NCBI RefSeq assembly: GCF_021018805.1
Contig: NW_026961074.1
Coordinates: 111,001 to 175,000 of the forward strand
Direction of reading: 5' to 3'
DNA: 64,000 nt
Source: Prinia subflava
Taxonomy: Eukaryota > Chordata > Aves > Passeriformes > Cisticolidae
Under the pieces are notes generated by a model, which was given only the letters and a program-made list of their open reading frames with translations, made no database searches and was not told the DNA's origin. A program made the translations under genes and the position numbers. Shown here piece after piece: positions 27,301 to 38,300 of this stretch. How positions within the stretch are numbered: position 1 is the stretch's first letter; each line of letters opens with the position of its first letter.

Positions 27301-30000
27301 GGAGAAATCTTGAATATCACGGCATTTTTGCAGGCTGAAGCCGAGGTGGCCGGATGAGGGTGGTGGACACGAACGGATGCCCTTTTCCATGGGAAACTAA
27401 ACTCACCTGGCCATGTTCCTGGTGTCAGATTGTGGGAGACATTTGGCACTCCAAAAGCAGCCCGAGTTCCAAAATGTGGCATCTTGCATCTGGGAGAAAT
27501 CTTGAATATCACGGCATTTTTGCAGGCCGAAGCCGAGGTGGCCGGATGAGGGTGGTGGACACGAACGGTGGCCCTTTTCCATGGGAAACTAAACTCACCT
27601 GGCCATGTTCCTGGTGTCAGATTGTGGGAGACATTTGGCACTCCAAAAGCAGCCCGAGTTCCAAAATGTGGCATCTTGCATCTGGGAGAAATCTTGAATA
27701 TCACGGCATTTTTGCAGGCCGAAGCCGAGGTGGCCGGATGAGGGTGGTGGACACGAACGGTGGCCCTTTTCCATGGGAAACGAAACTCACCTGGCCATGT
27801 TCCTGGTGTCAGATTGTGGGAGACATTTGGCACTCCAAAAGCAGCCCGAGTTCCAAAATGTGGCATCTTGCATCTGGGAGAAATCTTGAATATCACGGCA
27901 TTTTTGCAGGCTGAAGCCGAGGTGGCCGGATGAGGGTGGTGGACACGAACGGTGGCCCTTTTCCATGGGAAACTAAACTCACCTGGCCATGTTCCTGGTG
28001 TCAGATTGTGGGAGACATTTGGCACTCCAAAAGCAGCCCGAGTTCCAAAATGTGGCATCTTGCATCTGGGAGAAATCTTGAATATCACGGCATTTTTGCA
28101 GGCTGAAGCCGAGGTGGCCGGATGAGGGTGGTGGACACGAACGGTGGCCCTTTTCCATGGGAAACTAAACTCACCTGGCCATGTTCCTGGTGTCAGATTG
28201 TGGGAGACATTTGGCACTCCAAAAGCAGCCCGAGTTCCAAAATGTGGCATCTTGCATCTGGGAGAAATCTTGAATATCACGGCATTTTTGCAGGCTGAAG
28301 CCGAGGTGGCCTGATGACCGTGGTGGACACGAACGGATGCCCTTTTCCATGGGAAACTAAACTCACCTGGCCATGTTCCTGGTGTCAGATTGTGGGAGAC
28401 ATTTGGCACTCCAAAAGCAGCCCGAGTTCCAAAATGTGGCATCTTGCATCTGGGAGAAATCTTGAATATCACGGCATTTTTGCAGGCCGAAGCCGAGGTG
28501 GCCGGATGAGGGTGGTGGACACGAACGGTGGCCCTTTTCCATGGGAAACTAAACTCACCTGGCCATGTTCCTGGTGTCAGATTGTGGGAGACATTTGGCA
28601 CTCCAAAAGCAGCCCGAGTTCCAAAATGTGGCATCTTGCATCTGGGAGAAATCTTGAATATCACGGCATTTTTGCAGGCTGAAGCCAAGGTGGCCTGATG
28701 ACCGTGGTGGACACGAACGGTGGCCCTTTTCCATGGGAAACTAAACTCACCTGGCCACGTTCCTGGTGTCAGATTGTGGGAGACATTTAGCACTCCAAAA
28801 GCAGCCCGAGTTCCAAAATGTGGCATCTTGCATCTGGGAGAAATCTTGAATATCACGGCATTTTTGCAGGCCGAAGCCGACGTGGCCGGATGAGGGTGGT
28901 GGACACAAACGGTGGCCCTTTTCCATGGGAAACTAAACTCACCTGGCCATGTTCCTGGTGTCAGATTGTGGGAGACATTTGGCACTCCAAAAGCAGCCCG
29001 AGTTCCAAAATGTGGCATCTTGCATCTGGGAGAAATCTTGAATATCACGGCATTTTTGCAGGCCGAAGCCGAGGTGGCCGGATGAGGGTGGTGGACACGA
29101 ACGGTGGCCCTTTTCCATGGGAAACTAAACTCACCTGGCCATGTTCCTGGTGTCAGACTGTGGGAGACATTTGGCACTCCAAAAGCAGCCCGAGTTCCAA
29201 AATGTGGCATCTTGCATCTGGGAGAAATCTTGAATATCACGGCATTTTTGCAGGCTGAAGCCGAGGTGGCCGGATGAGGGTGGTGGACACGAACGGTGGC
29301 CCTTTTCCATGGGAAACTAAACTCACCTGGCCATGTTCCTGGTGTCAGATTGTGGGAGACATTTGGCACTCCAAAAGCAGCCCGAGTTCCAAAATGTGGC
29401 ATCTTGCATCTGGGAGAAATCTTGAATATCACGGCATTTTTGCAGGCTGAAGCCGAGTTGGCCTGATGACCGTGGTGGACACGAACGGATGCCCTTTTCC
29501 ATGGGAAACTAAACTCACCTGGCCATGTTCCTGGTGTCAGATTGTGGGAGACATTTGGTACTCCAAAAGCAGCCCGAGTTCCAAAATGTGGCATCTTGCA
29601 TCTGGGAGAAATCTTGAATATCACGGCATTTTTGCAGGCCGAAGCCGAGGTGGCCGGATGAGGGTGGTGGACACGAACGGTGGCTTTTTTCCATGGGAAA
29701 CTAAACTCACCTGGCCATGTTCCTGGTGTCAGATTGTGGGAGACATTTGGCACTTTAAAAGCAGCCCGAGTTCCAAAATGTGGCATCTTGCATCTGGGAG
29801 AAATCTTGAATATCACGGCATTTTTGCAGGCTGAAGCCGAGGTGGCCGGATGAGGGTGGTGGACACGAACGGTGGCCCTTTTCCATGGGAAACTAAACTC
29901 ACCTGGCCATGTTCCTGGTGTCAGATTGTGGGAGACATGTGGCACTCCAAAAGCAGCCCGAGTTCCAAAATGTGGCATCTTGCATCTGGGAGAAATCTTG
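18330..30000. repeat. Higher-order satellite block present four times
   Basis: A run of variant monomers recurs with its order kept. The variants are GTCAGACTGTGGG (18404, 23204, 26468, 29156), ATTTGGTACTCC, GGTGGCTTTTTTCC with GGCACTTTAAAAGC, and then GACATGTGGCACTCC (about 19185, 23985, 27249, 29937). Spacings are 4800, 3264 and 2688 bp, exactly 25, 17 and 14 monomers. The unequal but integral spacing fits unequal crossing-over between sister arrays. A further variant, GCCGACGTGGCC (22926, 26190, 28878), is shared by only the last three copies, so those are the more recent relatives. Confidence 0.9.
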
Positions 30001-31739
30001 AATATCACGGCATTTTTGCAGGCTGAAGCCGAGGTGGCCGGATGAGGGTGGTGGACACGAACGGATGCCCTTTTCCATGGGAAACTAAACTCACCTGGCC
30101 ATGTTCCTGGTGTCAGATTGTGGGAGACATTTGGCACTCCAAAAGCAGCCCGAGTTCCAAAATGTGGCATCTTGCATCTGGGAGAAATCTTGAATATCAC
30201 GGCATTTTTGCAGGCCGAAGCCGAGGTGGCCGGATGAGGGTGGTGGACACGAACGGTGGCCCTTTTCCATGGGAAACTAAACTCACCTGGCCATGTTCCT
30301 GGTGTCAGATTGTGGGAGACATTTGGCACTCCAAAAGCAGCCCGAGTTCCAAAATGTGGCATCTTGCATCTGGGAGAAATCTTGAATATCACGGCATTTT
30401 TGCAGGCCGAAGCCGAGGTGGCCGGATGAGGGTGGTGGACACGAACGGTGGCCCTTTTCCATGGGAAACGAAACTCACCTGGCCATGTTCCTGGTGTCAG
30501 ATTGTGGGAGACATTTGGCACTCCAAAAGCAGCCCGAGTTCCAAAATGTGGCATCTTGCATCTGGGAGAAATCTTGAATATCACGGCATTTTTGCAGGCT
30601 GAAGCCGAGGTGGCCGGATGAGGGTGGTGGACACGAACGGTGGCCCTTTTCCATGGGAAACTAAACTCACCTGGCCATGTTCCTGGTGTCAGATTGTGGG
30701 AGACATTTGGCACTCCAAAAGCAGCCCGAGTTCCAAAATGTGGCATCTTGCATCTGGGAGAAATCTTGAATATCACGGCATTTTTGCAGGCTGAAGCCGA
30801 GGTGGCCGGATGAGGGTGGTGGACACGAACGGTGGCCCTTTTCCATGGGAAACTAAACTCACCTGGCCATGTTCCTGGTGTCAGATTGTGGGAGACATTT
30901 GGCACTCCAAAAGCAGCCCGAGTTCCAAAATGTGGCATCTTGCATCTGGGAGAAATCTTGAATATCACGGCATTTTTGCAGGCTGAAGCCGAGGTGGCCT
31001 GATGACCGTGGTGGACACGAACGGATGCCCTTTTCCATGGGAAACTAAACTCACCTGGCCATGTTCCTGGTGTCAGATTGTGGGAGACATTTGGCACTCC
31101 AAAAGCAGCCCGAGTTCCAAAATGTGGCATCTTGCATCTGGGAGAAATCTTGAATATCACGGCATTTTTGCAGGCCGAAGCCGAGGTGGCCGGATGAGGG
31201 TGGTGGACACGAACGGTGGCCCTTTTCCATGGGAAACTAAACTCACCTGGCCATGTTCCTGGTGTCAGATTGTGGGAGACATTTGGCACTCCAAAAGCAG
31301 CCCGAGTTCCAAAATGTGGCATCTTGCATCTGGGAGAAATCTTGAATATCACGGCATTTTTGCAGGCTGAAGCCGAGGTGGCCGGATGAGGGTGGTGGAC
31401 ACGAACGGTGGCCCTTTTCCATGGGAAACTAAACTCACCTGGCCATGTTCCTGGTGTCAGATTGTGGGAGACATTTAGCACTCCAAAAGCAGCCCGAGTT
31501 CCAAAATGTGGCATCTTGCATCTGGGAGAAATCTTGAATATCACGGCATTTTTGCAGGCCGAAGCCGAGGTGGCCGGATGAGGGTGGTGGACACGAACGG
31601 TGGCCCTTTTCCATGGGAAACTAAACTCACCTGGCCATGTTCCTGGTGTCAGATTGTGGGAGACATTTGGCACTCCAAAATCAGCCCGAGTTCCAAAATG
31701 TGGCATCTTGCATCTGGGAGAAATCTTGAATGTCACGGC

Positions 31740-32200
31740 ATTTTTGCAGGCAGAAGCCGATAGGGCAGGATGGGGCAGGATGAGGGCGGTGGACATGAAC
31801 AGTGGCCCTTTTCCATGGGAAACTAAACTCACCTGGCCATGTTCCTGGTGTCAGATTGTGGGAGACATTTGGCACTCCAAAAGCAGCCCGAGTTCCAAAA
31901 TGTGGCATCTTGCATCTGGGAGAAATCTTGAATATCACGGCATTTTTGTAGGCCGAAGCTGATGTGGCCAAATGAGGGTGGTGGACACGAACGTTGGCCC
32001 TTTTCCATGGGAAACTAAACTCACCTGGCCATGTTCCTGGTGTCAGATTGTGGGAGACATTTGGCACTCCAAAAGCAGCCCGAGTTCCAAAATGTGGCAT
32101 CTTGCATCTGGGAGAAATCTTGAATGATACTGAGTTTTTACAGGCAGAAGCCGATGGGGCAGGATTGGGCAGGATGAGGGTGGTGGACACGAACGGTGGC
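31740..32200. repeat. Degenerate right edge of the satellite array
   Basis: The last monomers are more diverged than the interior. Two carry an insertion built from GGGCAGGAT-type words (about 31765-31785 and 32158-32175). Another reads GCTGATGTGGCCAAATGAGG, and the last has GAATGATACTGAGTTTTTAC in place of the usual GAATATCACGGCATTTTTGC. Similarity ends near 32200, inside the word GGTGGCACTGG. Higher divergence at an array edge is expected where homogenisation is weaker. Confidence 0.85.
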
Positions 32201-32438
32201 ACTGGCTCACCGGCTGCTGCCCCATCTAGGACAAAGTTTGCCCCCCAACACCTCCTTCAAGCAGAGCCCCACACCCAAATGCACCCAGCTGCTCCCCCAG
32301 ACCCAAAGAAGAGGCTCTCACCATTGCTCCATGAGACACTCCTAGGGCACAGCACAGGCACCTCTCCTCCAGCAGCTCCAGGCCAAAGGGCGCTGAGGCT
32401 CCCTTTTAAAGCACCCCCGGCAGGAGCCGCCCCCTCAT

Positions 32439-32655
32439 CAACCTCAGAGCCCTCACCTGGCAGTGCCCTGAGCCCTCATCATCCTCACAGCCCTTACCTG
32501 GCAGTGCCCTGAGCCCTCATCATCCTCACAGCCCTTACCTGGCAGTGCCCTGAGCCCTCATCATCCTCACAGCCCTCACCTGGCAGTGCCCTGAGTCCTC
32601 ATCATCCTCACAGCCCTCACTGGCAGTGCCCTGAGCCCTCCTCATCCTCACAGCC
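32439..32655. repeat. 41-bp minisatellite next to the satellite
   Basis: Copies beginning CAGTGCCCTGAGCCCTCATC start at 32461, 32502, 32543, 32584 and 32624, so the period is 41 bp with one 1-bp loss in the last step. A partial degenerate copy precedes them. No gene is evident here. Confidence 0.9.
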
Positions 32656-32789
32656 TGTTGGAGTCCAGGGGATCCCTCTGACAGCCCTGGAGAGTCAGGG
32701 GGCTGTACAGGGGGGTCTGGGATCTGTACAAGGGGGTCAGCCAGCCTCCCACAGAGCCCAGAAGGACTCTGATTCTGGTTTCTATCCAT

Positions 32790-33285
32790 GGAAGTGAATG
32801 CTCACATGAAGGAAGAATCACAGATCCTAAGAATTTAGAAGTAGATAGTAGTTTGTTATAGAGTATAAATATAGAGATTAGGATTCATAGTATACGGGGC
32901 TGAGAGGACAAGATGGAGGAATTGGGGAGTGGCCCCTAGTTTCCTTGTTCTTGTTCTCATCCCCCATCTTTTGCTGATTTGGACTTTAGAGATTGGTTTA
33001 GAATAGAACTGACATGTTAGCGTAGCAAGTTAGTATTGGTAATGTTCTGTAAACAATAAATACGTCTTGGACTGTGGTTGGGTCGGGAGTACGGTACATA
33101 AGGTACGGGGCTCTCTGATCCGCCCCAGTCCAGCGGCAGCCCAGCGCCAGTCCAACGGCGTGTCTTGCTTTGCTGGGGACGCCTTGCAAAGCCGAACAAG
33201 AACAGTTAGATAATATGAAATAAACAACCTTGATAACTTGAGCTGCTGGACTCACAGTGTCGTCTCTGCCGTCGGTGTGAAACGC
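32790..33285 (+). mobile_element. LTR-like fragment of an endogenous retrovirus
   Basis: This stretch has LTR-style organisation. An AT-rich first half is followed by a TATA-like GTACATAAGG near 33095, a GC-rich segment, AATAAA inside GAAATAAACAACC near 33220, and a short U5-like tail. I could not find matching TG...CA ends or a target-site duplication, so the limits are approximate and it may be truncated. No internal retroviral coding region is visible. A non-LTR origin is possible. Confidence 0.5.
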
Positions 33286-33869
33286 TCAGGGCAAAGAGAA
33301 GACAGAAAACCTTATTATCTTGGGGAACAGCAACCCCAGGGAAATACCCAGGGAACAGCAACCCTGGGGGAAGATTTCACCACCTCGGGGAACGGCCGCC
33401 CCGAGGAGAATCTCGGGGAACATCAACCCGGAGAACAGCCCTCACCTGGCTGCTGTCACTCCGAGCGTGACGCCAGGGGCAGAGGGGACCTGCTGCTCGT
33501 TCCCTGGACAGCTCATTGTCTGCACCTGACACACTGGGGCACCGGCCTCTGTTCTGTCGGGCCCAGGCCTGGAGATCACCCCGGCGCACTCCAGGGCAAC
33601 GTGTTCAACACAAGAGTGCTCCGGTGCTCCATGCCCTGGGCTGCAGCAGATCCCTGCAGCAGATCCCTGCAGCAGATCCCTGCCCAGGGACTGCTCAACC
33701 TCCTCCTGCAGCTCAGCCGGGAGAGCCCCGGCTCACCAGAATTCATTTCCCCGCTCCCCCTACTGCCGATTCCTGTGTTTGGCCAGAAAAACGAGACTGG
33801 GCAGGGACCCCCCGCCCCACGGAGCCTCTGGGCCCTCAGAGCGGACTGGGGAGACCGGGGCCAGGCTCG
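33286..33869. other. Intergenic DNA with short local repeats, no gene
   Basis: GGGGAACAGCAACCC-like words recur at about 33320-33440, and a 15-bp unit containing GCAGATCCCTGCA is present three times at about 33646-33690. Reading frames on both strands are low-complexity and none shows a recognisable domain. Confidence 0.6.
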
Positions 33870-34637
33870 GGACAGAGCCTGAGCTGGGGCTGGGAGCAGA
33901 GCCTGAGCCGGGACCGGGCTTGGAGCAGAGCCTGAGCCGGGATCGGGCTTGGAGGAGAGCCAGGGCTGGGGCAGAGCCTGAGCCGGGATCGGGCTTGGAG
34001 CAGAGCCTGAGCCAGGACCGGGCTTGGAGGAGAGCCAGGGCTGGGGCGGAGCCAGGGCTGGGGCGGAGCCAGGGCTGGGGCGGAGCCAGGGCTGGGGCGG
34101 AGCCAGGGCTGGGGCGGAGCCAGGGTTGGGGCGGAGCCAGGGCTGGGGTGGAGCCAGGGTTGGGGCGGAGCCAGGGCTGGGGTGGAGCCAGGGTTGGGGC
34201 GGAGCCTGAGCCGGGATCGGGCTTGGGGCGGAGCCAGGGCTGGGGCGGAGCCAGGGCTGGGGCGGAGCCAGGGCTGGGGCGGAGCCAGGGCTGGGGCGGA
34301 GCCAGGGTTGGGGCGGAGCCAGGGCTGGGGCGGAGCCAGGGCTGGGGTGGAGCCAGGGCTGGGGCGGAGCCTGAGCCGGGGCTGGGGCGGAGCCTGAGCC
34401 GGGGCTGGGGTGGAGCCAGGGCTGGGGCGGAGCCAGGGCTGGGGCGGAGCCTGAGCCGGGGCTGGGGTGGAGCCAGGGCTGGGGCGGAGCCAGGGCTGGG
34501 GCAGAGCCAGGGCTGGGGCGGAGCCAGGGCTGGGGTGGAGCCAGGGCTGGGGCGGAGCCAGGGCTGGGGCGGAGCCAGGGCTGGGGCGGAGCCAGGGCTG
34601 GGGCGGAGCCAGGGCTGGGGTGGAGCCAGGGCTCAGT
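33870..34637. repeat. 17-bp GC-rich minisatellite
   Basis: The unit GGAGCCAGGGCTGGGGC is repeated about 40 times, with CCTGAGCCGGG variants interspersed. Because 17 is not divisible by three, all frames become 17-residue repeats over 51 bases; the reading frames of 356 and 411 codons over this stretch are by-products. Runs of G spaced by a few bases make the plus strand a candidate for G-quadruplex formation. Confidence 0.95.
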
Positions 34638-35195
34638 CAGCAACATTTATTGTTAATTATAACCTTAGCTTTTCTAAAATCTTCAAAATCAGTGTCTCAC
34701 CCGGGACCCCCAAACAAACCAAAATCGCCCCCAGTCCCTCCGGGATCCCAAAACTCCCACAAAATCACCCCCAAATCCTCTCAACCCTCCCTCCAATCCT
34801 CCAAAATGTCTCTGAACCCTCCCAGATACCCTCAGGAACCCAAAATCCCCCCAACACCCCCCCTCAAATCCCCCCAAAATCACCCCCAAACCCTCCCCCC
34901 CGAGACCCCCGAAATCCCCCAAAACCTTCCCAAACATCCTTGGGAACCCACAATCTTCCCGAAAATTTTCCCCCAAAATCCCCTCAGGTTTTGAGCATTT
35001 TTGTGGATTTTTGAGTGATGTTTGTGGGGTTTGAGTGATTTTCGTGGGGTTCGGAGCGATTTTGGTCTCCCAGTGTCTCACAGACCCTCCCAGCCACCTC
35101 CGCAGCACCCGTGTCTGGGGGACAGCTGAGAGGTGGGTGTCCCCCTGCCCGGTGTCCCCCACCGGTGTCCCCCGCCCGTCCCCATCCCCACTCGG
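34638..35195. other. C-rich intergenic stretch upstream of ZNF692
   Basis: After a short AT-rich patch the sequence becomes strongly C-rich on the plus strand, with repeated words such as CCAAAATCACCCCC and AAATCCCC, then switches to G/T-rich words such as GGGGTTTGAGTGATT near 35015-35065. I see no gene. The strand asymmetry could form unusual structure. Confidence 0.6.
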
Positions 35196-35377
35196 GAGTT
35201 TCCCATGATGCCCCGCGGCGGGACTACATCTCCCAGCGGCACCCGCGGCCCCACGCGGGGCGGGGGCGGGGCCTCCGCCATCTTCGCCGCGGCCCCTCAG
35301 CGGCGTGAGCGGCGCGGGGCTGGGCCGGGCGGCTCTTAAAGGGGTCACGGCCCGCGGTGGGGCCCTCTAGGCGGGAG
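35196..35377 (+). promoter_or_regulatory. CpG promoter of ZNF692 with ZNF143, SP1 and YY1 sites
   Basis: Just upstream of the first ZNF692 exon lies GC-rich DNA containing ACTACATCTCCCA at 35223-35235, a full match to the ZNF143/THAP11-type motif ACTAYRNNNCCCR. A related TTCCCATGATGC lies near 35200. A double GC box (GGGGCGGGGGCGGGGCC) is at about 35257-35273 and a YY1-type GCCATCTT at 35277-35284. There is no TATA box, as is usual for a broadly expressed vertebrate gene. Factor names rest on motif match only. Confidence 0.7.
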
Positions 35378-38300
35378 ATGGAGCGCGGAGCAGCACAGGA
35401 GGTTCGCGGGGCGCGGGGCGCGGGGCGCGGGCGGAGAGGGGGACAGGAGCGTCGTGGAGTCGCGGACATTCCTCGTCATGCCGCCGCCGCCGCTCTCCTG
35501 CCGCCCCATCCGCTTTAAGGCTCGGCGGTGGGAACGGGCGGGGGTGGACGGGGGGGGGGGCGGGGGGCCGGGGCAACGGCGGGGAGGGGGCGGGGCAACG
35601 GCGGGGAGGGGGCGGGGCAACGGCGGGGAGGGGGCGGGGCAACGGCGGGGAGGGGGCGGGGCAACGGCGGGGAGGGGGCGGGGCAACGGCGGGGAGGGGG
35701 CGGGGCAACGGCGGGGAGGGGGCGGGGCTCAAACGGGGCGAGGAGCTGGAGGGGTGGGGCCAAGGGGAGGGGCGGGGCCTTTGGAGGCGGGGCTTGGGGA
35801 CAACGTGGAGCCTCCCCGCCCCCCCTTCGTGTAACCCCCTTCCATGTCACCTGTGTGTCCCCTCCCCGCGACACCACTGTGGAGCCAGAAGACCCTAATT
35901 CCTCGCCCAGCCCCCTCCCGGCCCCCCACCCCCGCGCCACCCCCGTGTCCCCCTCATCGTGCCTCCTGTCGCCCCCACTCCCCCGTGTCCCCCCACGTCC
36001 TCCGCAAGTCCCCAGGACTGCCTGCTCGTGCGACAGGGTTGTGTCCGTGCCCCCTCCCCACGTTCCTGTGTCACCCCCCAGACCCTTCTATGGTGCCACA
36101 ATACCCCAAATTCTCTGCCTGGTGCCTGCAGGCTCAGAGCACCCCTGTACCCCCCTCTCCCGTCCCGCTGTGACCCCCCATCCGCAGGCCCCCGAGTGCG
36201 TGCGGCGCCAGAAGCGCCGGGAGCTGGACGCGCGGCGCAGCAAGTGCCGCATCCGCATCGGGGGGCACCTGGAGCGCTGGTGCCGCCTCAAGGAGCAGCT
36301 CGGATTTGCCCTGCACTCCCAGCTGGCCCAGTTCCTCCTTGACAGGTCACTAGGGGGGCTCAAAACCCGTTAAAACCCGGCTCGCACTGGGGAAAATCCA
36401 GGTTTCTGCTTGCTCAGCCCTGTCTTTCCCACGCAGGTACAGCTCTCCTGGCTGCACCTGGAGCCCAGGTAGGTACTTCCTTCCCGGTTCCCCAGTTTGG
36501 GGTCTGTAAGAAGTTCATGGGGGAGAGGGAGGATTCCTCTTGGGTTGGGTGCTGGAGAAGCACCTGGAGCTGCTCTTGGGTTTGCTCACCCCCCCTGAGC
36601 ATCAGGCAAATCCTCCCCGTATTCTCTTTTCGGCATCCCCGATTTTTCAGGAAGCTGTCTGAGGGTTGCTCTTAATGAGGAGAACCCTAAGAGCCCAAGG
36701 AGGGTGGAGGGGGGCCTTGCAGGTGTCCCGCTCCCCCCAAGATGCCATTTTGGAGCTGTTTTTCACAGATTCCTGTGTTTTCTCAGGAGAGCTGGAGCGG
36801 CTCCAGCCGGCTGCCCTGCAGCGCCTGGTGGTGCTGACCCACGGCCACGGCCAGGAGTGCGGCTTCGTGCCGGACGTCCAGCTGCCAGCACCGGGCAGCA
36901 CGGCCCCGCTGGTCTGGGAGTGCGTGGCCGGGCACCGCTTCTCATGGGGGGGCCCCGGGGGTCCCAGCAGCCCCCCCTTGGACCCCCCGAAAGCGGCGCA
37001 GGGATGCAGCCCCTCCCCGGGCGCCGGGCGCCGGCGTTCGCTCCGTAAGGCCGGGCCGGAGGGAACGGCCGAGTCACTCCAAGGTGACAGGGATCGGGGT
37101 GAGGAGCTGGGAGCTGGTGACAGTGGTGGCACAGGTGAGCTCCTCCGGGTCACCTTTCCACCCTCAGCTCCCCTTGATTCCCTGCCTTCAGCCCCTCTCC
37201 CAGTTCTAGGGTGGTTCCAGTTCTACCATCCCACTGGGATCAGATGCTGCCCCAGCCCCGCTGACCTTTCCAACACCCTTATCATTCCCTACTCTCCATC
37301 CTCCTCCTCCTCACCTCTCCTAGCCCTTCCTCACCGGCCTCCTGTCCCTTTCCAGCCTCCCAGGTGCCTCTGGAGCCAGGGCCTGTAGCAGCAGCTGGTG
37401 AGAGGTGAGTGGTGGTACCCACGAGCATCCCCTGGTGAGTCCAAGGGTTGCACGTGGCCCTGTCTGACCCACCCCTGGGTCCCCAAGGCTGGCCGATGTC
37501 ACTGTCTGTGGCTGAGCCATCACGGCAGAGCTGACCCAGGCCATTGTCCAGCAGCACCAGCCCCGGGGATGAGGCAGAGCCAAGAGTTGAGCCCCAAGAG
37601 GAAGAGGAGGACGAGGACTTTGCTGAGGGTGACGACCTGGCCTACACTGATGATCTGCGTGATAAGAACTACCAGCCGTCCCTGGACAGGTGAGGGAGCC
37701 TGCAGATCACGTGGGAGCGTCCTAACACCATCCTAGTCCAGTGCAAACATGGCACTGGGAGGGTTTCAGGCCTCACATCTCTGCCACGTGCTTGTCCTGC
37801 TGCAGCTGCCCAGGCAGAGCAGGGAGGAGGTGGGGATAGTACCCGTGCAGTGCTGAAACAAGGTGTTTCTGGGGTCAAAGGGCACAGAATTTTGGAGAGG
37901 CATTTTCACTGTATCTCACCTGGTGGAGGCTCTTTGCCATGTCCAGCTAATGGCCAACCGTGTCCAACCCGTGTCCTGCCACGTCTAACCAAGCCCTTCC
38001 ATGACCAGCCTGTGTCCAGTCCATGACCAACCCATGTCTAAGCATGTCCAACTCATTTCCTATCACATCCAACCCATTATCTCACCCCATCTACCACCCA
38101 AGCCCCCTCACCCACCCTGGTGTATGCCCTGACAGTGACTCAGAGCCACGGCGATGCCAGGGCCAACCCAAGGCCCACAAGAAGCCGATCAAGGAGGAGC
38201 AGCCCCTGCTGGAGCCGGCCCTGCCCAGCTCTGGCCCCTTGGAGGAGAAGAGTGGACAGGTCAGGTGAGTCGTGGTGGCCGCAGCAGTGAAGGGGTGAGG

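Larger units (their letters stand above)
1..32200. repeat. 192-bp tandem satellite array, about 168 monomers
   Basis: A head-to-tail repeat with a 192-bp period fills the first half of the window; the motif GATGAGGGTGGTGGACACGA recurs at this spacing. Most monomers differ at only a few positions. Two subfamilies are visible. The common one reads GGCCGGATGAGG followed by ACGGTGGCC. The second reads GGCCTGATGACC followed by ACGGATGCC, and appears from about 5844 onward but not in the first 5.8 kb. Each monomer carries an NcoI-type CCATGG inside an imperfect palindrome. The period is a multiple of three and the minus strand has one stop-free frame, so long reading frames arise automatically, for example 31832 down to 17442. 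No protein family is recognisable in them. The length is close to one nucleosome repeat and to known avian centromeric or pericentromeric satellites, but I cannot match it to a named one. Confidence 0.98.

Noticed and set aside
17442..31832. A giant 4796-residue minus-strand protein
   Set aside because: The frame is made entirely of the 192-bp satellite, has no recognisable domain, and ends simply where a monomer shifts frame near 17478. Kept as a question in the findings, not as a gene.
1..32200. CRISPR-like array
   Set aside because: The 192-bp units abut with no unique spacers, and the rest of the window is clearly vertebrate DNA.
32439..32655. Identity with the known 41-bp avian repeats of microchromosomes or chromosome 16
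   Set aside because: Only the 41-bp length agrees; I could not match the sequence, so no link is claimed.
33576..35014. Pro- or Gly-rich proteins of 356 and 411 residues
   Set aside because: By-products of the 17-bp minisatellite read in every frame.
35454..36373. Gly/Arg-rich and Pro-rich frames near the ZNF692 start
   Set aside because: They run through the 22-bp repeat in intron 1; only the segment 36188-36345 is real coding sequence.
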